Shown here piece after piece: positions 46,121-64,000 of a DNA stretch of 64,000 bases; the stretch's first letter is position 1; the number at the start of each line of letters is the position of its first letter. The translations under genes and the position numbers were made by a program. Under the pieces are notes generated by a model that was not told the origin of the DNA, ran no database searches, and saw only the letters and a program-made list of their open reading frames with translations. Source of the stretch: Phaeosaccion multiseriatum (lineage: Eukaryota; Ochrophyta, other classes); assembly GCA_965112735.1 (NCBI GenBank), contig OZ218953.1:2232001-2296000 (forward strand). Direction: 5' to 3'.

Positions 46121-47020
46121 ATGGTTAGGGAAGCGGTCACCTGGACGATCCTGAACCAGGGGTCTATGTGTAGAGTGGATCTACCGCCCAGTGAATCTAT
46201 TCAGTGCAAATCTAATGCGGTGGTGTCAATGTCCAATGAATGCGACGTGCAAGCTGGGACGCCAGGGGGGCTGTGCGCTGGTTTGGCAAGGCATTTGTTC
46301 ACTCGGCAGAGCTTCTCCCAGACCGAATTGAAGAATACGTTAGACACAGTAGGGGACGCGATCCTGGCTCCATGGGAACACGGAGGCCTCGCCCTTCACT
46401 TGCTGGTCGATGAGCCAGGTGCGGACATGCTGATCGCCAAGGGAGCCTACTTCGCTTCGGACAAGGCCGTGCTCATTTCAAGCGAGTTGCAGAGCCACCT
46501 TGGCAGTTCGCTCATCGCCAAGACGGGCTTCTTCGTCCTGCGAGCGCATGGACATGGAACGGTTGCTCTCGCTGCGCATGGATCCGTTCACCAATGTGAT
46601 TTGGGTGAGGGCGAGTTTCGTAAGATCGACAATGGGCATGTCGTCGCCTGGACAGCCTGCATGGCGTACAAGACTTGTCTGGCGAGCCGCGGCGGAGGCC
46701 TTTGGGGTAGCTGGAGGAGCGGCGAAGGCTTCATGTGCGAATTCCAGGGCCCCGGAACCGTCTACGTACAGAGTCACACACGGACCTTCAACACGCAGCC
46801 AGAAAGGCGCTCTCTTTTGTGGGGCGTGGTCGCGTATGTGTTCGGCACTGTTGTAAGAACATTTGCTGTGTTCTCGCTTCTCATATTTTTCCTTCTTCTT
46901 CTGATCATCGTGTTACAGATGAGGATCGAACGAGCGCTTTCGGTGATTTTCAACTCCTTACACTATTTTCTGAAGGAGGAACAATTCGTGGACCAATTGC
47001 CCGCATTTTTGGGAACGTAA
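46121..47020 (+). CDS. AIM24-family protein with C-terminal membrane segment
   Basis: An intronless frame of 299 residues starts at ATG 46121. The AIM24/TIGR00266-type beta-rich core is readable: LHLLVDEPGADMLIAKGAYFA, LRAHGHGTVALAAHGSVHQCD, KIDNGHVVAWTACMAY and GEGFMCEFQGPGTVYVQSHT. A long hydrophobic segment follows (WGVVAYVFGTVVRTFAVFS onward to about residue 265), then a short amphipathic tail. In yeast Aim24 supports mitochondrial inner-membrane organisation; bacterial relatives are of unknown function. The lack of introns sets it apart from its neighbours. The frame is open upstream through GA repeats, which I regard as non-coding. Confidence 0.82.
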   Translation: MVREAVTWTILNQGSMCRVDLPPSESIQCKSNAVVSMSNECDVQAGTPGGLCAGLARHLFTRQSFSQTELKNTLDTVGDAILAPWEHGGLALHLLVDEPGADMLIAKGAYFASDKAVLISSELQSHLGSSLIAKTGFFVLRAHGHGTVALAAHGSVHQCDLGEGEFRKIDNGHVVAWTACMAYKTCLASRGGGLWGSWRSGEGFMCEFQGPGTVYVQSHTRTFNTQPERRSLLWGVVAYVFGTVVRTFAVFSLLIFFLLLLIIVLQMRIERALSVIFNSLHYFLKEEQFVDQLPAFLGT

Positions 47021-48167
47021 CACTATAGTTAGTTGGCTGTCACAGCAATGACTCGTGTGGTGCATAAACGACTGCAAATAGATGGTGCTTCTCCCCTCAG
47101 TCTTATCGCCCTACCTCCCCGCCCGTCACTGTACCGTACCCCCACCCGTTCCCTCCTCTTACGAAGCTGAGATGCTCGCCAGCGGAGCGCCGCCCCTTCC
47201 ATCACTCCTCCATGTAAAGATTCCTTCCTCCTAAAAAAACAGCCTCCTCCTCCTCACTTCACAAGTGTGTCGCTGCGGCATGCTGTCGTATGCTCGCCTG
47301 GCAGGTCCTTCTCACTCATTTGCTTCTCCACCCCCTCAGGTTGTGTCCCACTCTGAGGCTGATTGAGGCCCTGCCTGGCCGTCCTTCGCTGCCACCGGTC
47401 CGCCAAGGAAGCTTCCCTCAGAGCTGACAACGGTGCCCTTATGCTGCCATTGCCCACGCTGCCGTTACCGTCTCAGAGGGCCCCTCTCGCCGCAGAAGCC
47501 GGCTACGCCCTCTTCGATAGTTGCGTCGCAGTCGCCTTCTTTTGCTGCCGCTCCAGGCACTGGGGCCCTCTTGTTCTTTCCGCCGCAGCCCCGCTGTATA
47601 TGCAACACCCTGAGCGGGAGCGACGAGCCCGAACCCGCACCCATGCTTGCAAGTGGGGCAGGGCGGAGAGAAGGTCCCGCAACTGCCCGAACGGGCCAGC
47701 TCCCCCGCCGAAATCAACGTGAGAGAGCAAGTGCAAAACTGAACGCCCCACGGGGCTGTGAGACGCGTAGTGCTCCTCTGCAGCTGACCTTGGGCACATG
47801 TTGGTCCCTTGCCCGTCGTCGCCATGAGGCCAATCACCATATCCATTGCCGTCGCTCAGCCGCAAGGGTTCCTGCGTCGCCTCTGACGCAGGGCGGCGCT
47901 TCAGGCCATCTGTGATCCCCCAGCCTCATCCTCGGGACGACTTGGGGGCCTTTACCACTCCACCCTCACTGAGGCGAGCTTGCAAGTGTCTCCTCTTGCA
48001 AAAGCTGCGCCACTGCTGCCACTCATTCTAATGCGGCCCTCTTTCGTCGCACCACAGAATCTCTAGCGCTGCTGGCTCTCTTGCCTCTATCCTCCCCGGA
48101 TGAAGAGCAAATTGTGTCAAATCTCCATACGCTTCTGGTGGTGTATAGCCCCCCCCTCCCCCACTGC
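47021..48167. other. Intergenic region between convergent AIM24 and methylthiotransferase genes
   Basis: About 1.15 kb. Open frames exist on both strands at 47363-47915, but they switch frame, have no recognisable domain and no clear splice pattern. Most likely UTR and spacer; a small unrecognised gene cannot be excluded. Confidence 0.4.
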
Positions 48168-48218
48168 CTATCCGGAAGCATTACCGGTCATATGGGCAAA
48201 TTGTCGCTGCTCCTGCTG

Positions 48219-48249
<31 letters not shown>

Positions 48250-51200
48250 AGCCCCCACCAAGCCTCCCGCATGACCGCCTGATGCTCCACCATGCTTGAC
48301 CGAGACGCCACTTCCCCCTCGAGTGTGTGGCCTCGCACACCCGTCACACGCACACAGGCGTAGTCTCCTGCCTGCAGATCGACCACGGGGCCCCTTCCCA
48401 CCACCCGAACCCCTTCTCCTCCTCCATCAAGCCCGCCAGGAGCAGCCAGACTCCCGTTCCCTTGGTGGAGCTGCAGCTGTGCGTGCCTCCACTCGCCGAT
48501 ACTGGCTGGTACGGGGTGCTGCTCGAACACCAGGCGCTTGTTTGTGTCGGTCCGGCCTGTGAGGAGCGTCCTGTCCTCGCGAGAGCGCTTGCTCTCGCCC
48601 TCTACGAGCACAAGGTGCATTCGACCCACCTTTAGAGGGGAGGGAGGGGGTGGAGGGCACAGGGAGGAGAAGAGGAGCGGGGGGGGTAGGAGATGGGGTG
48701 AGAGGAGGAGGAGGAGGAGGAGGAAGAGGAAGAGGAAGAGGAAGAGGAGGAAGAGGAGGAAGAGGAGGAGGAGGGGGAGGAGGGACGAGGAGGAGGAGGA
48801 GGAGGAGGAGGAGGAGGAGGAGGAAGAGGAGAGGGCACAGGGAGGAGGAGCGGATTAGAGGGGATGAAGGAAGAGGGGGAGAGAAGGAGAGGGGGAGAGG
48901 AGGAGAGGGGAGGAAGAGGAGGGGAGGAAGAGGAGGAGAGGAGAGGGGATAAGAGGGGGTGCGAGAGGGGACGAGGAGAGGATAGGAGGAGAGGAGAGAG
49001 ACGGAGAGAGGAGACAATAAGAGAATCCTAACTGTAGCATCAAAACCCCTACTCCCTCTCACCTCAGCCTGCCGATTCTTGGCGTTGACCACCTCGTGAA
49101 AGGTATCTATGACCTCAGTGAGGCGCCGCTTCTTGACCTCCTGAGGGACATCGTCTTGGAGTCTGTAGGCGGAGTGTGTGCGCTCTCGAAGGGAGTACGC
49201 GAACATGTAGGCTTGGTCATAGCCCACCTGAGTAAGCCCGAGGGAGGGGAGAGTGTCACTTTCAGTCCTTATAACCCTCTGTCTAGGGGTGGATGGGTGG
49301 CCTTTGCTTAGGCCCAGGCTGAGTGATAAGGGGAAGGAAAGTTCCACATACGGCAAGGGCACTGCACAGCAGAAGCTCCTTTCCCCAACTATGGGCTCAC
49401 GGTTCGCCTCACCGCAGCCAAGAAAACAGAACAGAATTCCAAAACCCAAGCCTACAACTGCAGCGGTGTTCCCACCTCGCTAAAAAAGAACAAAAAAAAA
49501 AAAAACCTATTCCCCCCTCTCCCTTCCAGGTGTGAGGGGGTGCACAGCCCAGCGGCGTCACACCCAACCACACCCGCAACCTACACCTACGCCTACACCT
49601 ACCTGCCGCATGAGACTGAGAGTGAGCTGGTGGTCCTCCTCCGTCTCGCCACAAAAGCCGGTGATGAAGTCGCTGCTCAGGCACACCCCTGGAATGGCCT
49701 CCTTCACCCTCTGCACCAGCTCCAGGTAGGCCTCCCTGCTGTAGCCTCGACGCATGCGCTCCAGCACCTCGCTGCTGCCGCTCTGCGCGGGTAGGTGCAG
49801 CTGCCTGCAGATGTTGGGCGTGGCTCTCACCAGGTCCAGCACCTCGTCAGGAAAGTCCTTGGGGTGCGGGGAAGTGAAGCGCACACGCACCTCGGGGTCC
49901 ACACTGGCCGCCTCGTGCAGCAGCTCTGCGAAGTACGCCCCTGCCCCGCCTCGGGCGCGGAACATGTTGCTGAAGCCTGCTGCGGCGGAGTAGTCTGTCG
50001 TTGGGTAGGCCAGCAGGGAGGCCTGACTCTTGTCGTGGTAGGAGTTGACATTCTGCCCCAGGAGGGTCACTTCCTTCACGCCCTGGTCCCTGAGCCGCGA
50101 CACCTCGTCCCTGATGGAGGCGAGAGGTCTGCTACGCTCTCGCCCTCTGGTAAAAGGCACAATGCAGTACGAGCACATGTTCGAGCAGCCTCGCATCACC
50201 GACACAAAGGCGGCGACGGCTTGGCCGGAGGTGGACACTTTCCGCACGGGCATGACGTCTGCATACGTTTCATCCTGGGAGAGCTGCGTGTTGACCGCCT
50301 CGCCCTCGAGGTCACCCCGGAGCATCTCCAGGAGGCGTGGGAGGTCTCTGTACGCATCAGGGCCAGCCACCAGATCCACCGCCTCCTCCTCTACCAGTCT
50401 CGTCTTGAGCCGCTCAGCCATACACCCGAGTACCCCAATCCTCAGCTCCGCCCCGGCCACGGTTCTCTTGTTGCGCTTGAACGAGCGCAGGACGGCGAGG
50501 CGTCTGCGGACTTTGGCCTCCGCGCCCTCTCGGATGGCGCACGTGTTTAGAAAGACTGAGAGGATGAGGGAGGGAGGGGATGAGATAGGAAGGGAGGGAC
50601 GGAGGGAGGGAGAGGGGGAGGGAGGGACGGAGGGAGGGAGTAAGTGAGTGAGTAAGTCAGAGAGTAAAACTGACTGAATGAGTGACTGACTGACTGACTG
50701 ACTGACTGAGTGGGTGGGTGAGCGGATGAGTGACGGGGTGAGTGAGTGATTGAGTGAGTGACTGGGGGGGGCGGGAAGGGAGCAAGCTACACTCTTACCG
50801 ACGTCTGCCTCCTCCACACTGGGCACTTCGCGAAAGCCCTCCCCCAGCAGGATGCTGCGCACCACCTCAGAATCGCTTGTATTCATCTGGCAACCGTACG
50901 TTTCGATAAAGAACCTGTCCTTTGGTAGTCGCGGGTCCATAGCATGTCCATCATCACCTTCCTCGTCGAATCGTCCCTTTACGTCTGCGGGCACGCTCAG
51001 CATAGACTCCTCTTGCAGGCCTTCGATGGTGGCCCCGTCGCCCCCACTCTGACCATGCTGCTGCAGAAAGTCTGCCAGCCCTGGCCCCGATGGCAGAGTC
51101 GACTTTCGCTCACTGCTTGTGCTCTTCCTACGGCGGGCAGCGTCCGCCCCCGGGCGCCATCTCTTCCCTCTTTCCAGTTCAAGGCTGCCCATGCTTCTCC

Positions 51201-51345
51201 TGCTGCCGCTAATGCTCCTGCTGCAATGATCTCCCCAGCGATATGTGATCATCCGCTTTCCATTCAGCTTCATCACGCGCTTCATCGTCGTTCCCACTTC
51301 CTCTCTTATGAGAGATGCTCGTGCTGTCCCCCACAGATTCGCCAT
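48168..51345 (-). CDS. CDK5RAP1: CDK5RAP1/MiaB-type tRNA methylthiotransferase (radical SAM)
   Basis: Four exons (51345-50799, 50555-49603, 49227-49063, 48629-48168) encode 708 residues. It adds the methylthio group at C2 of i6A37 in tRNA. The N-terminal MTTase domain has [30 protein letters not shown] and [11 protein letters not shown] (three Fe-S ligand cysteines). The radical-SAM motif is [20 protein letters not shown] (C-x3-C-x2-C). [33 protein letters not shown] and a C-terminal TRAM-like region follow, ending in a Gln run. The N-terminal ~100 residues are Arg/Ser/Lys-rich and fit a mitochondrial targeting extension. The 49062-48630 intron is a long GGA-rich tract. Divergent from NME7. 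Confidence 0.92.
48640..49020. repeat. GGA/GGAA purine-rich tract
   Basis: About 380 bp of GGA, GGAAGA and AGAGG repeats fill an intron of the methylthiotransferase gene. On the sense strand it is pyrimidine-rich and leads to the acceptor. Confidence 0.9.
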
Positions 51346-51800
51346 GGCAACTGCTCTTCCACTCTGGCGACAGAGGCCACGCTCACCTTACACTCCTTTC
51401 TGTCACGCTGTAAACAGCGGCGACAGAGCGACTGGACTCTAGAATCCTAGCGAGAGTGGATGGAGAGGAGAGGGAGGGGAAGAGAAGGATCAGAGGAGAG
51501 AATTTAAGTAAAAAAAGATGGCAGTGGATGGAAAAATATCGCCAAAACGGTTCAAGGGGATTTCCATAAATAATCTTCGTTGAGAGCGACTAGAGGAAAG
51601 GGGGACGAGCAGAGCGAAGGTGAGGCATGAAAATTTTCTCTCAGTCCGTCTCGAAGGGGCTCTCATGAAGCGAAAGGACGGAGGTGGTTTTGAAAGAGAG
51701 ACCAAATGCGTTTACACTCAGGGTGCTTCTGCTTGTTTGTCGATCCTACCTTCAGGCCTCAGCACTGCAAAGGGAGAGGATAATCTGTACAGGCAGGAAG
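51346..51800. promoter_or_regulatory. Divergent promoter region, methylthiotransferase / NME7
   Basis: About 455 bp between divergent start codons. AT-rich around 51500-51580. No recognised elements. Confidence 0.4.
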
Positions 51801-54607
51801 ATGGGCGCCCCTCCAAAGGGAAAGGCAGCGCGGAACAAGCGGCACGCCGAGCCCTTCGATAGGCCCGTATCGTTCAAGGCTGAGTGGTATGACTCCATGA
51901 CTGACCTCACACGCGATTTTGTCGTCGTCTTCTTCCCGGATAACACAGTGGAGATTGTGAGTGAGAGGGTGCGCTGAGCAGGGGCCCGTCATAAGGGGAG
52001 GGGGGGGCATGGTTCCTTGCTTCATGAACGGGGTTCTCCGTCAAGCTTTGCCTGACCTTCTCTCCCCTGCTGCTTCCTTCTCCCTCTCTCTCCATCTGTC
52101 TCTGTGTGTGTTCCTCCCTTCTTTTTCCTTCCTCTCCCCTCTCTCCCTCCTTTTCTTTCTCCCCCCTCTCGATCCCTCTCTCTCCCTTTGTCTCCACCTC
52201 GCCCCCCCCCCACCTCTCGCTTCCTCTCTCCCCCCCTCTCCCACCCCCTCTCCTCCGCCCCTCTCAGCACGAAGGCCATAAAATCTTTCTATCCAAAATA
52301 TTTGTCGAGACTCTATCCACAAGAGACTTCTACATTGGATCGGTTATCATCGTGGTTGCCCGCTCCTTGCAGGTCAGGCTGCGACAATGGCTGGGAGCCT
52401 TTGACGCACTCGGCTTGTGTTCCTGGCTCACAGATTTGGTCTTGAGTCTGCATTACACCATGAATCCATGAATCATCAGCCCTTCTACCACCCCACCCAC
52501 CAGTCAGCTCATCATGCGGTGACCCCTGTGTGCCCTCGCCCCTCCGCCTCCCTTCCTGCCTACCTGGACTACCACTACGCCTGCGCAGCTGGTGGACTAC
52601 GCAGACCAGGGGACTCGCGACTACCTCACACCCATGAAGGGCCGGGCCTTCGCGCTCCTCCTGCCCGGCAGCTCCAACCTCAGGGGTGTGGGCAAGGTGT
52701 TAAAGGGTTTGCAACAAGGCACGCACGCAGGAGTGGTGCTGGCAAACATGCGCATGACCCTTCCTCCGCACGATGAGGCAGTGCGGGCAGTGCAGGCAGG
52801 ACAGGAAGGGGCAGGGGGGGAGGGCGTGACGGAGGAACTTGGCTGCGCGCTGGAGGCGTGTGGCGGGGAGCAGGGGGAGGTGGTGGTGGCGTTCGAGGTG
52901 GTGACGGACGCGAGGTTTGGGGGCTGGGACGGCTGGTGCAGCCTGTGCGACGAGCTCAAACAAGAGTTACAGGTCAGTAAGTGAGAGGTGAAAAGAAGCG
53001 CCGCTGTGGTAGCTGTGAGAGAGACAAGAGCTCGATGGATGGGGGGGGGGGGGAGGAGCAGCGATTAATGGCAGGCAGGGGAGCGCAGCGATTGACCAGA
53101 CGATCTCTCTCTTGCTTGCTCTCACTCTTGCTTGCTCTCACTCTTACTCCCGCTCTCACTCTCCCTCTCGTTCTCGCTCTCGCCTTTCACTCGAAGCATC
53201 CCTTCTTGCTATAAGCTGTCCGCCCATTCGTGTGTCTTCCACTCCTACCTCCCTGCCTCCTCCAACTCGAATGAACCAGTAACATCTTCTCCAACTCACA
53301 CTCTATCCACGACCTATCTGTCTGTCTGATAACCTGCTGTCCCAGCAGGGGGGTCTCTTTTACAGCTCGAGTCCGGCCGAGGCACTCGCCGCCATCGGAG
53401 TTTTCTTCTCCGGCGGCGCTCTGCAGCCGCACACCGCAGCGGACTTGTCGGGCCGAACGGACTGCTCCCTCTGCCTCGTCAAGCCCCACGTAATCAGGTG
53501 TGTGTGTGTGTGTGTTGGTGTAGGAGTGTGTATGCGTGCGTGTATGTGTGTGCGTGCGTATTGCATGGGGGAGAGCTAGGGAGTAGGGTCAGGGGAGGGC
53601 AAAGGGGGGAGGGGCCGGGCAGAGCGCGACCAGCCACGCAAGGCCCGGCCGTAGCTGCTGCGCTGCCACACGAGAAAGGGCCGGCTGGTGCTCGCGAAGG
53701 GGGTTGGGACAGAGCCCTTGCTTCATTCACCATACACTGCACACTGCACAAAGTGGAAGGGAAATGTTCACTGCTTACGCCCATCAAATCACACTAGATC
53801 CCATTCCTTGTCCCGTCATCATGCGTGCTCTAGTGCCTGACGCACCCCTGGCGCTTGGTCTGCCCTTTGCCCTATCCCTTCTGCCGCCGTTATGTCGCAG
53901 GTCGGGGCAGCTCGCAGACGTACTGGGGGACATCGAGGCGGCCGGGTACGGCGTACTGGCGGTGGAGATGCTCACCCTCGACGTGGTTTCCGCTGCCAAG
54001 TTCTTCGAAGCCTATAGACAGGTCGGGTGTGTTGTACGTCAACGAGTAGCGCAGCTAAGAGAAGCGAAGATTTTTGTTCAGCTTGCTCCTTGGCTTGAGC
54101 CCTCAATTCAGCCCCCCTGCCCCCCCGCTGGCCCAGCCACTCGCCCCTTTCGCCTCTAATTGCCCTCCCCACTCTGCACTGCATCTCTTGCTCTTTCCAT
54201 ACGCCTCTACTCGGCCTACTCTCCCCTGCCTTTGCCCTGCCCCGCCCCGCCCGCCCCTGCACCAGGTCCTGAAGTACTACCGCCCCATGCTGGAGGCAAC
54301 GGTGGATGGCCCCCTGGTGGCCCTGCAAGTGGTTAAGGGCAACAGCAGCAGGAGCAGCAGCAGCAGCAGCAGCAGCAGCACCAGTAGTGGCAGCAGCGGT
54401 AGTAGTAGCGGCGAGTCTTCGGTCGTCATCCCGGACTTCCGCGCTCTGTGCGGCCCGATGGACCCTGAGGTGGCTGCCGCGCTCCGTCCCTCTTCGCTGA
54501 GGGCCAAGTACGGGGAGGACAGGCCCACCAACGCCGTGCACTGCACCGATCTGGCGGAGGACGGGCTGCTGGAGTGCACATATTTCTTCAACGTCCTGCT
54601 GGCCTAA
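51801..54607 (+). CDS. NME7: NME7-like nucleoside diphosphate kinase family protein (DM10 + two NDK domains)
   Basis: Six exons (51801-51956, 52268-52372, 52589-52972, 53349-53497, 53901-54021, 54266-54607) encode about 418 residues. The N-terminal DM10 domain is VSFKAEWYDSMTDLTRDFVV then VFFPDNTVEIHEGHKIFLS and STRDFYIGSVIIV. The first NDK domain (ALLLPGSSNLRGVGKVLKGL) is degenerate. The second NDK domain has CSLCLVKPHVI and GDIEAAGYGVLAVEML. It ends in TNAVHCTDLAEDGLLECTYF with the catalytic His, and has a Ser-rich insert of about 30 residues. NME7 is a gamma-tubulin-ring and axonemal doublet component in animals and algae. Exon 4 has a tandem CAGCAG acceptor, so one Gln is optional. Confidence 0.92.
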
Positions 54608-55009
54608 CTGGCCCTCACTATGTCAGGGCCCTCACTATGTCAGGCCCTACTGGGAAGGGGCTCATAATTTAGAGTGTGTTTTGCTTGGGGGGGGGGGGGC
54701 GTTCCAAATGACAACATTCGAATTGGCAACGCGCCACCCAGGCAGTTACATTTGGAAACTGGAAACTGCAAACTGGCCCTGACTTTAGCGCGCTCCACCG
54801 CCTTTTTTTTCCTCGCCAATAGGAACTTCCAGAGCAACTTCGAGCTCTCCTATCCCCACAGGAGTCCTCTGTCCTTCCCTCCAATACACAGAGCCTAACA
54901 CTACCTGGGGTAAGAGGGACCTACCTTAAGAGGACCAAGACAAGCGATGATAGCTCTGCCGTAGGGGTGTAGTCCTCCCCTCAAAGAAGGGGTTACGGAG
55001 CGGGCTGCA
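54608..55009. other. Spacer between NME7 and myosin
   Basis: 400 bp with the NME7 3' UTR (a short CCCTCACTATGTCAG direct repeat just after the stop) and the myosin promoter. A G-run is at about 54687-54701. No gene. Confidence 0.5.

Positions 55010-64000
<8,991 letters not shown>

Noticed and set aside
46478-46777. Minus-strand ORF opposite the AIM24-family gene
   Set aside because: Antisense shadow; the plus frame has the family motifs.
47363-47915. Overlapping ORFs on both strands
   Set aside because: No family features; frame changes without splice sites. Recorded as unexplained spacer.

Overview
This is nuclear DNA of a eukaryotic protist. It is GC-rich, nearly every gene is split by many short GT-AG introns, and long simple-sequence repeats (CCCT, CACT, CTGT, CCTT, GA, GGA) fill introns and spacers. 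There is no operon layout and I see no tRNA, rRNA or CRISPR array. The gene mix suggests a flagellated stramenopile (heterokont) alga or close relative: an algal-type ascorbate peroxidase, a bactofilin with introns, two microtubule/cilium genes (TPGS2-like, NME7-like) and a large EGF/propeller surface protein. This assignment is inference.

Layout: 1-9634 (-) is a secreted EGF-like/YWTD-propeller protein whose 3' end runs off the window. 10123-12436 (+) is a bactofilin. 12551-12853 is a fold-back element. 13518-19585 (-) is a huge low-complexity HEAT/ARM-like protein. 19701-21025 is a broken, internally deleted paralog of the next gene. 21796-29781 (+) is a 25-exon, seven-bladed RCC1-repeat membrane protein with a Pro/Thr stalk and some of the smallest exons in the window (5, 19 and 25 nt). 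29992-32951 is repeat desert. 32952-34505 (+) is an aquaporin. 35130-36870 (-) is ascorbate peroxidase. 37525-38769 (-) is an unassigned amphipathic-helix protein. 39224-40855 (+) is HSBP1. 41683-42870 (-) is a TPGS2-like protein. 43063-44551 (+) is a four-finger CCCH protein. 46121-47020 (+) is an AIM24-family membrane protein. 48168-51345 (-) is a CDK5RAP1/MiaB-type tRNA methylthiotransferase. 51801-54607 (+) is NME7. 55010-64000 (+) is a divergent myosin that runs off the right edge.

Exon models were built by hand from splice sites, phase continuity and protein-family continuity; every junction reported keeps the reading frame. Functions rest on recognised motifs, not on database searches.

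The genes do not form one pathway. Themes are cytoskeleton and cilium (bactofilin, TPGS2, NME7, myosin), cell-surface proteins (EGF/YWTD, RCC1-stalk), and stress or redox functions (APX, HSBP1). The most unusual observations are the microexons of the RCC1 gene, its truncated paralog joined at a 5-bp microhomology, a dispersed 11-mer (GTTGGTGATAC) present in coding sequence in several reading frames, and the split bactofilin.
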